Positions 23,060 through 35,562 of a stretch of 64,000 nucleotides of DNA are shown one piece after another. The DNA is taken from the NCBI GenBank assembly GCA_948099385.1, contig CANUEZ040000183.1, positions 3,038,001 through 3,102,000 of the forward strand, read 5' to 3'. A program made the position numbers and the translations under genes. The notes beneath the pieces are model-generated. The model searched no databases and was not told the DNA's origin. It saw only the letters and a program-made list of their open reading frames with translations. Each line of letters opens with the position of its first letter. The stretch's first letter is position 1. The DNA comes from Fasciola hepatica (Eukaryota > Platyhelminthes > Trematoda > Plagiorchiida > Fasciolidae).

Positions 23060-25032
23060 TTTCTGGTGGAATTAAGTCGTTTACCAGTAAGTGTTTAACT
23101 GTCAACTCTGCATGTTTTTTTTCTACTCCCGTTGAATTCCTCTCCCACTCATTTACGGAGTCGAGCAGCGGTCAGTTAGAGGCTCTTGAAAACAGAAGTG
23201 GCCGGTGGTGGTGACGGAATTGCAAAACCGGGACTAAAATGCTCTTTGTTCGTCATGAAGACAATTTGATCACCGTTAGATCTGACTGACTAAAGCATCA
23301 TCCACTAACTCATTGATTGAGCGAATCTATTAGTGATGCATTCAATGGAAGTAAACAAGTGTTGGGCGTTCGCATTTCCGGTCCATTGATAACCAGGTTC
23401 CACTAGTTATTAGCTTGAAGCTTTCCATCTTTTATGATCCCTAATGCTAATTATCGTCAAACAATATCGCCCTAATTTGAAGACCTGACCGAGAAACATC
23501 CAAAAATCGACTAAACTACCGGTAGTTGATGCACGCCGTCTACGGGTTATGTCAAAATCTTGTTAAAAAGGCTACTTTTCACGTGCTCGATCGATTTACT
23601 GGCCAACTGATCAAGTTTTTTTTCAAAGCTTATAGCTTTCATTCAGCAAAGTCATCATATATTTTCTACTTAATAAAGTCTTGTTTGTATGTTTTTTTAA
23701 CAGAGGCGTTTATGACCGAACAGTCATTGTTGCGGTCATTCAGCATAGTCCAACTATATCCGAACCGTGACGATGGTTCAATCTACTAATAGGCTGAATA
23801 CACTTCCGACAACCTTACATAGGTGTCATTCCACTTATTATTTGATAGTTACCAAGCGAGTGAACGCCCCTGGAAATTCCAGTTCATCGGAAAACATGAA
23901 TTAAATTATTAGCGAACAAGCTTTTCTCCATATTTCGATTCTCTTACAAAGTCGCTAAACGTGATTCGCAGTTGGTGTCTCTTGTCCTAATCTCCATATG
24001 GGAAGGGATGAAGAAGGAGCTGTTGTTTTATGGAAGAATCTTGAGGCAACTTTGTTATGAAAGAAAATCACAATGACTTACATTGATTTTGCAAATTGCC
24101 TTCAATTCAAATAATAATGTATCAGTGAGATGAATTATTTCATACACGATCCCATCTCTCGCTAACTGAACTCATGCAAATAAATGGACCCAAGAGAGAA
24201 TGTCACTTTTCAGATTAACCTCAGATGTTATCCAAAGCTCTTGCAATTTCGAACTGGTGCGATCAAATCGTACCACTTCAAACCCCCTCTCGAACAAATT
24301 ACGAAGACCTATAATTCTAGTTAGGTGACCAGTAAAGGAAATCAAGAAACTGTGGACAGTTTCAACGGAAGAAGAAACGTTTATTAAAATAGGTCATCCC
24401 ATACTAAAAAAGACATCACTCTGCTTTGTATCTTGTGGTTTAAATACGGGTACTACATGTCAAAGAAAGTTTACATTTGTGCAGTTCTGTTGCAGCTGAA
24501 AAGTGAAGCAAATACTACGTATTACTGTTACTGAAAATATGACAATGACTCATAATTTTCAAGAAAAACTATAAGATCTGAGTTCCTACATAAACGGTAT
24601 GTGCTGAGATCATAAAATGTATCTCATGCTGGTAGACAGTAATCCACTGTCGTCCAGATCGTTACCACACCTGACCTATTGGTATCTTACGTGATTTTCC
24701 ACTGCAAGTTTCAGGCTCTGGTTGCCTGCTATCCCTTTCAGTATAGTAGGTCTTCCACTGAACCTATGCGTAAGCTTCATGTGTTTAAGTATGCAAATGG
24801 AAGGAAACATTTTTCCGGAAGCATTCAGTCTGTTCCGTGGTTGTTTCCTCTCATTGGATTTGTTCACTCGGTAATCCGCTATTCACTCCTCATCATGCTT
24901 GACCAACTTATAAAAATACTTTATTAGTTTATCTCAATTTTTGGCTCCGGGGTTAAGGACAACTATGACTGGCTCACAGGGGTTACTCAGTCACACAGCT
25001 GATGTAAGAAATAAGATTGCGACGTCCAACAT

Positions 25033-25044
25033 TATATATATACA

Positions 25045-25084
<40 letters not shown>

Positions 25085-25085
25085 G

Positions 25086-25119
<34 letters not shown>

Positions 25120-25126
25120 CATATGC
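25033..25126. repeat. (TA)n microsatellite with periodic GT/CGT interruptions
   Basis: About 90 bases of AT repeats broken at regular spacing by ATGTATAT and ACGTATAT units. Confidence 0.9.
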
Positions 25127-25776
25127 AGGACTGCTTAAATTCATCCCCGCTGAATTGTAGAGTGAATAATACGAAATGGCCTGTGACCCGTTAAGTGAGT
25201 TGGATCACCTTCTTTCAAAAATGATCTCCGATGTTATTGGCAACAAACAATGCAGTAAGATGCTATCTTATGAAAGTATTTCATCAAGGGCCACCAGTAA
25301 AATACCAAGGTGGAACTTGGAAGAAAGCTGAAATTTCAAGTCATCAATATTTGCCTCTACTGTCTGGTCTTGAAGTTTTTCGGTTGCAGATACCGTGGGC
25401 CAGATCCGTATTAGGAATGCATACGATATCGAAACCAACTTCAGCGTAATCAAGTTTATGGTATGCTAAGTCAGACGCATTAGTCACAATCACTGAATGA
25501 CTCAACTCAGTGGAGGTATAATCGTGAGAAAAGCTTTATGCCGTGATCCGCAACTCATTTCCTCATCTTTATGGTATGCGTAAACAAATAGGGCCAAATG
25601 GAAAGCCTGTGTATTATTAGAATGTTTGAAGGTCTTGGGAACTTATGGTTGATTTCACTTGAGAACAATGAGTAAGCTCAATCAAAATAAACTATTGCAA
25701 TTCGTTCATTTCATTCTCGAAACATATCACAATTCCGAAAATGTCGTGCAAATTATCAACCGTTCACCTTTTTCAG

Positions 25777-25790
25777 CTGAATAGAGGATG
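25777..25790 (+). CDS. 14-nt microexon candidate
   Basis: Acceptor CGTTCACCTTTTTCAG is excellent. Fourteen bases later (CTGAATAGAGGATG) comes GTAAGA, a strong donor. The length is not a multiple of three, so it would change phase. No partner exons are identified; it may be chance pairing of two good sites. Confidence 0.25.
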
Positions 25791-25974
25791 GTAAGATGGA
25801 AACGTGTGGTTACAATTGCAGTCAAAGTACCGGCAAAACCAACGATACCCGAGATTAATAATAATGACCTTCTAGTTATCTATACTTCATTGCTTGACTC
25901 TTTACAAACGTTCCATTATAATAATGGAGGAGCACATCTGAACAAAGATAATTCGGTGATTCGGATCAGCCCGG

Positions 25975-26145
25975 ACGGGAGCAGGGTGGCACAGTGGTGG
26001 CAAGCAAGCCTTCGAGGTGAAGAGGCCCGGGCTCAAACCGTGGGTGCGGCGGAGGAAATGCGTCACTGAAAGACTCCAGCAAGAATATAACTCCAATCTG
26101 GTGCTTTCGAGCTCAGGGTTGGTCGCATGACCTGAAATTGAGTCA
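25975..26145 (+). mobile_element. tRNA-derived SINE, family A, copy 2
   Basis: An A-box-like GGTGGCACAGTGGTGGC (25985-26001) and a B-box-like GGGCTCAAACCG (26029-26040) are followed by AATCTGGTGCTTTCGAG and GGTTGGTCGCATGACCTGA. These match the reverse complement of 10440-10735. This copy is shorter in the region between the B-box and the TCTGGTGCTT block. Confidence 0.75.
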
Positions 26146-26987
26146 AAAGCGTGGTGGGCCACTACAGTAATAAGCATTCATTTGAGCAAGGTTTATCGAG
26201 TGAACACATACCACTTTTGGACACTGCTTGCACTGCAAATATTGCAAGTGAACAATTTCGATTGGTCAAAACCAAACAGAGGAAGCACCTTTAATCTCAA
26301 TTGCAGGTTACCGAGATTACATTCTGTACATTTTTCATGCAAATAATGTTTCATTTTTAAAGAAAATAGGAACCTAGATTAAACTGTCAGCATACAATGA
26401 TTCCGCCGGCTGACTGTGACATTGCGCTTGGTCCTCACTTTTCGGTTTGTGTAATGATTTTCTCTCGGCTCTATTGTATATATTATATATTTTTTACTAT
26501 GCACACTTTGCTGTTCTCTACGAAAGCAGAGCAGATGGTAGGGGAACCTGTAGAGCACGAGAACATATTCGAAAGATCTTAATAGTGTATCGAAGCTTTC
26601 GAGGTTCACGGATTTGAACTCTAGCGTTCTGTGTTGACAGCAACTACTGTATGCTTTTCAGAAAAAGATCACCTCCGTGTATAAATGATCGTCATTTATA
26701 AATTAAGATGAATCGGATAGAGAAAACATTACTCATTGGGCTGAATAGGATGACGTTATACTCACGGATGAGAAAATGCTTATTTTCAATGGCCCCAGTG
26801 GGATTATGCAAAACTAGCAGGTGATTACGGAGAGCAACCTGAAATTAGGTCGTCGGAACTTCGGTAGTGATCTTTAAGAAGCGAGGGAGTTGTTTTAGAT
26901 AATGTGTCAGCTACCGGTTTTTGAAGGGAACCTGATGGCTAACTCCTCCATGATAACTTCTCAATACGTTTGTTCTTTGCAAACGAG

Positions 26988-27112
26988 TAGTAGAAGATTA
27001 GATTTGTATAATTTGATTCATCACGCAGCTTCAAAGCCTAACTCACCATTGAAAACCGTGGAAGCATTGTACAGCTGTTTCATCCTTGTTGGGAATCATC
27101 AGCATCCGTCAT
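26988..27112 (-). mobile_element. SINE family C, 3' half, inverted arm
   Basis: This stretch is the reverse complement of the 3' half of the element at 27212-27418, for example CATCCTTGTTGGGAATCATC and AACTCACCATTGAAAACCGT. With that copy it forms a fold-back: arms of about 110-120 bp flank a loop of about 190 bp. Confidence 0.75.
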
Positions 27113-27211
27113 AGGAGTCGATCGCTGTGCGGGAAGGTGGTTGTTAGTGTTTAAAGTCAGTGACGGAAGGGTGCTATATCATGTAGTGTAGATGTTCAAC
27201 AAACCGTCGAG

Positions 27212-27418
27212 ATCCAGGCCTGATGGCCTGGTGGTTATTGTGGTCGGTTCACGATCGTGCACCTCGGGTTTGAGTCCCCATGGGGGCTTGATGGATGTGC
27301 ACTGCTGATGATTCCCAACAAGGATGAAATAGCTGTACAGTGCTCCCATGGTTTTTTAATGGTGAGTTGAGCGTTGAAGCTGCATGATAAGTCATATTAT
27401 ACTTTTGTTCCTTAATAT
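27212..27418 (+). mobile_element. tRNA-derived SINE family C, copy with tRNA head
   Basis: A tRNA-like head (GGCCTGATGGCCTGGTGG as A-box region, GGGTTTGAGTCCCC as B-box at 27270-27283) is followed by a conserved 3' body: GATTCCCAACAAGGATGAAA, TAGCTGTACAGTGCTCCCATG, AATGGTGAGTTGAGCGTTGA. The same body recurs at 28685-28800, 44018-44098, 44272-44505 and 48200-48395. A 90-bp segment before the head (GCTGTGCGGGAAG...TGTAGATGTTCAAC) is shared with the copy at 44272 and may be part of the element. Confidence 0.75.
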
Positions 27419-28445
27419 CCCAAATAATCCACTAGGAACAGAAGAACTTCAACCCCACAATGGGGCCAGGAATACAGATAACCTCACCAAAATGTGGCTA
27501 TTGCAACAGTATATCATAGAGAGTTCAAACTACAACCCCATTTAAAACATATTTGATGTCTTTTTTGAAGCTATTCTGTATGGATGACAACAGGAGTGGG
27601 GTCACCAGCGCCGCACGAGATAAAAACCACCACCCTCATTGGAAACCCAACAAAAACCAAATTTTCCGGAACATCATCGAAAGCATAGTAGTAAGTTTAG
27701 TTCCAGTAATTTGTAAAAGACGTTTCTGTATTTTACGACCTACTACCAGTTTTTGCCATTTGTCTACACATGGGTTGAATAGCGCACCACTCCATCTAAG
27801 GCATCTTTTTCGGGATTATTCAATTCATCTGTTTCATGATTCAAACCTATTTGCATGCCAAATTGGGTTACTGTGAGTGGTCTGGTTCAAAACTTTTCTC
27901 ACAAAATCGGGATGGGCTCAATGGAATTTCGTACACACTCCAACCACATTTGTACGAGACTAAGCGCATCAAGGTTCCAGTTTGGTATTCAAACTTGGTG
28001 CAAATCGGTCACTGCGTGGAGTTTTTTACTTCGATTCCACGAACGGTTCTGTTTTTGAAAGACGGTCTTTTCGGACATAAGATGATTCTCGCAGTTAAGC
28101 ATATTCTGCACAATAGATAGGAGAAGACCCATGTACTAATTTTTTAACCACACCACTTGATAGACTACGTTATCATGGTCTCTTTGACTCTCGAATTCAA
28201 AACCCTTCGTCCACTACCAATCTGAAAGACTGGGACCTCTTGATCGGAGTGCCTCCCGTATTCAGTTTTGAGCAATAATCGAGGGCAGTTCTATACTATG
28301 CGGAGGATTTGGGCGGTAATGATAAATGTAGGGAGTTATTTGTTGTACCTGTTTTGAAACTGAGCAGTATCAAATCGCTGGTAAAAATAGATGGATTCAA
28401 CTTGAATACCGTCACACTATCCTAGCAACATGGTGGATAACCTTG
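27419..28445. other. Stretch without a supported gene
   Basis: Plus-strand frames at 27553-27876 and 27836-28120 have some protein-like patches (MDDNRSGVTSAARDKNHHPH) but no strong splice sites. No repeats found. Confidence 0.25.
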
Positions 28446-28580
28446 CCCCACTGCATCACCATCATCGTCATCATCGTCATCATCATCATCGATATCCTTC
28501 GAATCATCATCTTTATCATAATTATCGTCATCACCACCCCCACCGCCATCATTATTAACATCATTATCGTTATCGTCAAC
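28446..28580. repeat. Imperfect (ATC)n microsatellite
   Basis: A long interrupted run of CAT/ATC/GTC triplets. Confidence 0.9.
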
Positions 28581-28684
28581 TACAGCAACTGTTCAGGTTG
28601 ATTGGAAGAAAGGCCGGTGTGAAATATGGATATTATAGTGGTGGAGAGTGTAACTCACAGGAAGTATTGCGGTTCCAAGTCAGA

Positions 28685-28800
28685 GTACGGGCTCAGTGGA
28701 TGTGCACCACCAACAATTGTTTACAAACTGATGAAATAACTACAAATGACAGCATCATCTGAAATGGTGAGTCGAGCTTTGATCCTGTGTGGTGAATCTT
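28685..28800 (+). mobile_element. SINE family C fragment, 3' body only
   Basis: GGATGTGCACCACC, then AACTGATGAAATAACTACA, then AAATGGTGAGTCGAGCTTTGA align to the family C body. The tRNA head is missing or too diverged to see. Confidence 0.5.
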
Positions 28801-29048
28801 CTCACAAATCGATCGAAACCGACGCTAGTAATGTGATATTGGAAGGTCGTACAACGATTTTGTGAAAACGAATCATCCGCGACAGAACTGATTGCACAAC
28901 AAAGATTGTCGGGCAAAACGCAAGTCAGCACTCAACGTGAGCTCCATATTATTATTTGATATTAACTTCCCGTAAATATTTATCTGGATGCTGGAGTTCA
29001 TTTATACTTACGACTGACAAACGGTGATGATGTTAGTCGTCATATATA

Positions 29049-29089
<41 letters not shown>

Positions 29090-30592
29090 GCGTACCCGGT
29101 ACTATTCTCAACAGCAACAAACGCAAAACCGGTCGTTTGTTTCCGAGGAACGGTGTCCACCCGTTTATATACTACTTGCTATCTATTTTACCATTTGCAC
29201 ATGCAGTCTCGTCGTGTTTTGGGTAAGCAGTGACCTGGACACGAATAACTAACAGAAATCACAATAATGATTCTTTTGCGGACTTTTCATTGAAGAGTTT
29301 CCATTCTCACTCCGGATGATTCGGTTTAGATTCTAATGACGATATAACAACGACATTTACAACTGTGAGGCTATGTGAGCAGCGGAGTACAGGGTACAAA
29401 TACCTAATACGAGGCAACAACCGCGAAACTGCTCGTATGCCTTCGAGGAAACTTGGTCCACCGATTTACATACTACTCAGTATCAATGCATATATTATAC
29501 GTATATGCCGTTATATGGACAAACTCGACTCTAGGAATCAGCGCTACTAACTACCAGTGAACTTGCCACATCAATACGCCACCTGAGTCACTAGGCTTAT
29601 GCTATTTCCAGCAACTGAGTTCAGAGACGTTGATGTTTACCTAGACAACCTTAGTGGCACATGACACAGATCTCGCTCGCTTAGAATACCATGTCTCCTC
29701 CATGCACTAATCATTACCTGGGCGGTAGTTCGTTACTCGTTATCACGTACTGTTACGGAGAATTACCTACTTTGATTTTATCGTAAAATAAAAGACGTCC
29801 AAAAAGAGAACGGAAATATGACTAGCGGTAAACAAACACCTGCTTACGTGTTCCATTCAATATTCTCGTATCTTGAAAGAACAGAAAATGATAACATATA
29901 ATCCAAGTAAAAATCGAAACGACCTTTTTCACGAATGCGATGGATGAAGAAAGCAAATTGCGAGATCCCTAGTAGTATGCTCGTTGTGTGCTCTGTCTAA
30001 CACAAGCGTGAGCAGCACCTTTAATCGCGTGCAGCCGACAAGGCCGCTTAGCTGGCAACGGATTTACAAGCAATTATATTTCAAAGTAGACATGGCTTTG
30101 ACCGGAACAAACCACACTTGTATGAACGAATTAAAGGTGGTTTACATCCGTGAGTGCATTATAGTAGTATTTCGTACGGGCTAGCAGATCAATAAAATTA
30201 TATACCTCGACGGAAAACAGTCTGAGTATCTACCAATGATAAGACCGCGCAACAATACCAATATTTGAACCGGCGAGTAGGAAGACAAACACTAAGGGGT
30301 GGATTTCTCTCAGATGCTGTCCTAAGTCGTGTACATGTAGTTTCACACGAAATATCATTAATTATGGAACAAGTGATGTGAATACGAAATATATATGTCA
30401 TTTGGAGCTTATGCTGTGCATATCTTTGGGAATGACTGTAGTTGGTTTTATAAGGTCATGCTGAGCAAAGTGTGTGTTCTCTATAGAGATAAAATCATTG
30501 GAAACGGAATATATCATACAAACATATGAGGTGAGTGTGTGTACAACAAGTCGTGACAACGGGCATTCGGAGTCGCTTATTCTGTTTCGCAG
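28801..30592. other. Gene-poor stretch with a (TA)n run
   Basis: A (TA)n microsatellite occupies 29041-29090. Frames at 29365-29550 and 29984-30184 lack splice support. Nothing else recognised. Confidence 0.3.
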
Positions 30593-31047
30593 TTAGGATT
30601 CACTCCACACTCAGTCATCATACTGCGTGTTCACAAATGGGATAATAAGATAACTCACTCAAATCGGATACCTTGTTGCCGAAATATGCTTTCATTTGTT
30701 ATCTCCATCAGCTAATCAGATGTGGCCTCTGGGTGAGCCCACGGAATGTGTGCTCTGTCCTGCAACATCATCGTGATAAGCATGAGCTAAGAAACCGCAA
30801 GGTGTTATCGGTCGCCTACGTCAAAACCCTCTTGAATCCAAAAGCGTTCGACCTCTTTTGGCTTACCGCGGCTCTAGTCGATCACCTCAGTCAGACTCCT
30901 AACCACCTATGCAAGGATAGCGCCTTCAGCCAAGTAGTACTGCCGCATTTAATCAAACCATTCAGGGATCACTTATTCTCAAATCGTGAAAGTGTAAAGG
31001 CTACTCAGCAGCCTCCTAGTAATCCCGTTAAAAAGACGCAAGCTTGA
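30593..31047 (+). CDS. Possible terminal exon(s), unknown
   Basis: Two overlapping readings are possible. Acceptor TTATTCTGTTTCGCAG (ending 30592) opens a 40-codon frame, LGFTPHSVIILRVHKWDN..., to TAA at 30713. A second acceptor, TTGTTATCTCCATCAG (ending 30711), opens 111 codons: LIRCGLWVSPRNVCSVLQ, then HRDKHELRNRKVLSVAYV, then a Leu-rich middle and a polar tail ending SNPVKKTQA before TGA at 31045-31047. The second is the better coding candidate because of its length and charged composition. No family is recognised. Confidence 0.4.
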
Positions 31048-32292
31048 TAGTTCTAATTTAAGTGATGCATTCCAACAAAGAAACACTCAATGGAAAACAA
31101 GGAATAACCTTCGTGTCTTCCCTCTTTATATGCCTATTTGATGAATCCAGAAAGATCAATAGTAACATCTCAAACGATTACCTATTTTTAAAATCTAGCC
31201 AATGACTGGTAATGCAACAAATGGTTAATTTATTTGAGGAACAAAAAATATTTCGGATAAGACTTTGCCAAAAACAACAGGATCCGTCCACCATATATTT
31301 GTTGGTCAAGATGTTCGTCAACTTCATCTTGAACAAAAACATGTCCGTTGATTGAATTTGTCCGAGCGAATCACTCGGCGAAGAGTACCTTATGCATCGT
31401 TTCCAGGTAAAGTTTGGTGCCACTCGTTCCTGTTTTAGTATGAAAGCGCCTTCTCCTGTTGCCTTGCTTTCTTCTTCCGTTTTGTTCAGCTGCACCCTTT
31501 GCTTCGTTTTTTTCAAGCTTTGCTCCCGAAGTAATCCAGTTTATTGGTATGATTTCTTTTCGACGGTATTCTTTCAGTTTTAATATTTACCAATTCCAAA
31601 GATTTAAAAATTAAGAGGCTCTGTTTGTCATTTGAAAAAATTATGTCATCTCACCCCTTTCGATAAATGATGCAGCTTTCCGAAAAAATCACAATAAAAA
31701 ATGCATTTGGATTTTGTCATCAAGCACCTTGAAGGGTAAAAATGAATATATATTTTCACAGCGGAATTTTGTGTATAAAGTCTCTGCTACTGAATACCTT
31801 TGAATAACGGCAGACAGTAAAATTTAGTGAAGTGTTATTTTTATTATTTTCGCAATCACTTTTTCACTGAACCCCGTAACAGACATTGCGAATCGGGCCG
31901 GCAGTTAACTCAGAGGATCTTTGTGGTTAACTTCTTCGGTTGCATATCGAACATACGTCTCGCCTTTCTGAACGAAACCGTAGGAAATACCATTGGGCCT
32001 GTTCTGTGGTGAATATTGATGCGAGTTCCTTGGCTTGCATTTTGACAAATAACGAGAAACAGTGAGGAAGTGATTGGCAGCTAAATTTCGCTCGAACTCG
32101 GGGTGTGTGCAACTACATCCTTGTACGGCTTTCATTTCACTCCGTCAGAGTTCCACAAAATAATTGTAGGAAACCAAAGAATACAACATAGTTGAGACTC
32201 TCAAACACGGTGGAGAAAGTCAGTCCGCATTTCGGTGGAATTGGTTGGAAAGGACATCGGCTTCCTGATGAGTATCCAAGAGGTCCCCTCAC
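31048..32292. other. Stretch with weak candidates
   Basis: A minus-strand frame at 31178-31516 has a charged N-terminal part but no clear splice sites. A plus-strand acceptor ATATATTTTCACAG at 31762 leads to 13 codons. No repeat found. Confidence 0.25.
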
Positions 32293-32488
32293 TCAGTGGT
32301 TAATTACATTTGAAGATATAGCTGTGTGATGACCAAATATACAGTTATTTCCCGAAACTTCGTTTGTCAACACAGCACAACATGTTCTGGATCTCTTCTC
32401 TATGGTTTCAAAATATCTGTTGAGCTGATCTACAACAGGGTTTTCGGGCAGACTGATAGCAACGAATAATGCTGCATTTGCTGCACGT
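32293..32488 (-). CDS. C-terminal exon, unknown protein
   Basis: A good acceptor, ACATTTCCGTTTACCGTTAG, lies just above 32488 on the minus strand. The frame then runs 64 codons to TGA at 32293: RAANAALFVAISLPENPVVD, QLNRYFETIEKRSRTCC, AVLTNEVSGNNCIFGHH and a short polar tail. Its mix of a hydrophobic core, charged helix-like middle and cysteines is protein-like. No motif identifies it. The plus strand over the same span shows nothing comparable. Confidence 0.45.
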
Positions 32489-34356
32489 CTAACGGTAAAC
32501 GGAAATGTTTGGATCAGAAAAACCACAGGATTTGAAGAACAACTGCGTAAAGAGTTCTTATATGCGATGCCCTTGCATCCGGGAGAATATCAACCTGGAA
32601 TCCCGAGAAATGGTTGCTGTTGTGACTGAAAACCTCGAGGGGCTTGATGTCACATTGGGATTTGTGTATTTTTACCAACCATACCAATGTTTTATTGTAA
32701 TATACGGTATACACACTTGTGCACGACTTCAACTTACGATTATTTTCTGGGAAAATGTAGAAAATAATGATGAAAGAGAAGATAATGAGGCGTGAAAGTC
32801 GACGAGAGGTCTGCATTCGGCCTAATGCAAGCAGAGTGATGCAATGTAGGTAGATAATTTAAACTGTATTGCTTTTGATTTTTCGTTGTGGAATGGAACA
32901 GTAGTACTAATAAAATGGAGATAAAATGATTCACTCAGCTTCAGTGGATTGGGTTTAGTATGGATAAAAATGGCAAAAGAGTTATCTACCGAAGTTGTGG
33001 TTTTATTTCGTAGGAACTTCAAGACCGTTCCCTGAAATCCGGCGATGATGTTTTTAAGCAATAAATCCCATATCCACTGGGCCCCCTTCCGAGAAAATCT
33101 ATAGAATTGCTAAGTAGTTATCGTTTTATAGAACGTAACGTTGAATGAGTAAGCGATGATTGTTACTCTGATTGTGTAAGGTCGTTGGGGTTTCAACTAA
33201 ATGTTTTTTCATTCAACCTGGTTTTACTCTAAAGAAAGTATTAGGCTACCCTCGGACTAAAGGAATCAACAAGTCTAATCACCTTTTGTCAATTTATAAA
33301 ATGACCGTCGTGGCTGATTGCTTACCTGTCATCGCATGTTGCAAATCTAGAAGCAAACCAAAATAAGAAAATGGAACGAATGAAGCAGCTTTTAAATGGC
33401 CGCTACCCCATCCTGAAATATTATACAATCAAGTAGAGGAGGTGCAAAAATGAGAAAGACAATTGATCTATCAAGGAATCAGCCGCAAAAATGGTAGATC
33501 AAGCTGTCAGCACCATGTTTTCACGCTCGATCAACGAATAATATTCAGATTCGCAATAATTTGGATGGGTGCACTCCTCACATGTATGAAAATCACAGAA
33601 GAAATAACTCAGCAAAGTTCCAAATGATTTTCATTGCTTGTATCTGCCACACGGTCCACGTTCTTTGGTGGAAATATGATACTTAAATGATATTTTGTGG
33701 ACATTTATTCAATGTCTTAACTATCAATAATACAATTGGAACAGCCATCACGTGTTGAACGTTTCAGAATATTGGTACCACATTTTTCGGAGGTCAGGAT
33801 CAAGGCGTCTCAGTCCTACAACAGTAACTCTGTAGCGACCAATGAGCCATGTTGCTGGGAAGAGACGAACAGCTTATCAACAAACATGTTATCGACAAAC
33901 ATCTTCACAGACCAAGTGAGCTCAATAAAGAAGTGATGATGACTGTGTGTACCACAGACCCGATTAGGTTTTGTGACTGTCGGTGAGCGTTATTCCCATG
34001 ACCGACGAATGAACCACATCCGAAACTTAAAGAATCTATCCTCATCAAATAGTTCATATGATATCTAGATCGGCTGGATCTACTGGGTAGGATCAGTTGT
34101 TCGGGGAAGTGTATGAATCACATGCGATTGGAAAACATTATATTGATATCCAGGAGCTCATAAATAAAAGCCGACTATGCTAGGTTAACAATCTAATGGA
34201 CGTTTCGTCTGGCAATCGTCTCATTGAATGAATAATTCAGAGAACGTGTTGAATTCGAACCAATTCAAATATATGGCCACATCTCTTTCATATCTTTATA
34301 TTCATTCATGCACCACTGCGTATCTACCTGATTTATTCACGCCTGACTGGCTGCAC
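32489..34356. other. Stretch without a supported gene
   Basis: Several chance-like frames (32505-32816, 32740-33061, 33172-33366, 33736-33936) lack splice sites. No repeats of this window recur. Confidence 0.25.
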
Positions 34357-34441
34357 CACGATGCCTTAGCTGGTAGAGCATCTACCCAATAATGGGATGG
34401 TCGGCTGTTTATTTCTGGCTCGCGGCATTCTATAAAAGGAT
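34357..34441 (+). tRNA. Degenerate tRNA-like sequence (pseudo-tRNA or SINE head)
   Basis: GATGCC...GGCATT can pair as an acceptor stem, TAGCTGGTAGAGC is a typical D-arm/A-box, and CCCA-ATAA-TGGG gives an anticodon-like stem. The T-arm/B-box is degraded (no GGTTCGAxTCC) and no proper anticodon loop can be read. It is more likely a pseudogene or old SINE than a functional tRNA. Confidence 0.4.
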
Positions 34442-34736
34442 GTCGAAATACAAGGGGTTTTTCCATCACATGAGTCTCAAGCTCTTTGTGTCAATGAATA
34501 ATTTCTGTGAATAAACATTTATGTATTCTGAAAATTCTTTTCGATACGGCCAGTTGAAATTTCGTCCTTTCCGTTTTTTATGAATGCCATTGGTTTTGTG
34601 CAGGAGAGAAATGACTCACTTCGAATCGCATCTTATAAATAAAACGAACAATGACATTTGACTTATGATTGCTTTTCGCTTCTTTATCCATACTTTCATT
34701 TGTGCTTTCAAGTGAAGTTTGTTTATGTCAACTCAG

Positions 34737-34955
34737 AAAAAAAATCAAAAGAAAGAATCAAATATTCCTCAGGATCTGGAAATTCGGCCTCCTCGAACTG
34801 AAGATATTCATTCAAAATACGTATTCAGCTTCCCATCAGCCTCAAAATCGGAGAATAATAAAATGACCACGGAAGATTCAGTGGAAAAACGGATGGATCC
34901 GAAAGTTCGTCCACAGTTTCAGATGCTGAAACTATCCGGACTTTTGATGATGTAG
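34737..34955 (+). CDS. C-terminal exon, lysine-rich polar protein
   Basis: Acceptor ..GTTTGTTTATGTCAACTCAG ends at 34736. The frame runs 72 codons to TAG at 34953-34955. It encodes a highly charged, probably disordered segment: KKNQKKESNIPQDLEIRPPR, then TEDIHSKYVFSFPSASK, then NNKMTTEDSVEKRMDPKV, ending in MLKLSGLLMM. The strongly polar composition is unlike the AT-rich background. No domain is recognised. The exon could belong with the candidate at 35563-35700 only if this stop is skipped, so they are probably separate. Confidence 0.45.
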   Translation, partial: KKNQKKESNIPQDLEIRPPRTEDIHSKYVFSFPSASKSENNKMTTEDSVEKRMDPKVRPQFQMLKLSGLLMM

Positions 34956-35562
34956 GCAAATTCGAAATACGGATAGCTGATCAGTCAAGAAAAAGTTGAT
35001 TAGTCGACCTAATGAATATGCTTCAACGGATTCTCACAATAAAACACAAAATAAAGTGTGCGCATCGAATTGCAACTGGTGAAACAATGTGTGTACGTGG
35101 TTGCCTTAAATGAAATTTGAAGTTATTTTCATGTCATACTTTGTAAAAGTTGCAACTTGACATAGAATTAAACAAACACAAGTGTATTTTCCAGAAATGA
35201 ATTACAAATAGATTCGATTCAAACATAACATGCCTGATCACGCAGCATTACCGTTCATCGCACCGCGCGCAATACCTGTTTAATTCGGCTTGTTAGGACT
35301 CTTCAGACGCGCGCCTCCAACAAGCTCCCACTGAAACTCTAACTCGGAATGGACGATTGTGAGTCACTCACCTCACACTCAGACTGTGCAATTTGACACA
35401 GTGGTGTTTTTCAAAATACCGTAAGATGATACAGCGCAGTCGTGCATTCCATGCTCGATTCCCAATGGTGTTTCGGTGAATAAGCACTGCTGAAAATTTC
35501 TAACATACGTGATGGAACAGCTACCATGAATTTCAGTGGTGATGGGTGTTTTGATGCTGCAG

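Larger units (their letters stand above)
22001..25776. other. Gene-poor stretch
   Basis: Holds an (AAT/AAC)-rich patch near 22827-22865, a short hairpin (23033-23059) and a (TA)n run (25033-25126). Frames at 23526-23789 and 24676-24927 lack splice support. No other repeat of this window recurs here. Confidence 0.3.

Noticed and set aside
25033..25126. Open frames encoding Ile-Tyr repeats over the (TA)n tracts (also near 29050)
   Set aside because: Translation of simple (TA)n sequence; without flanking splice signals it has no coding meaning.
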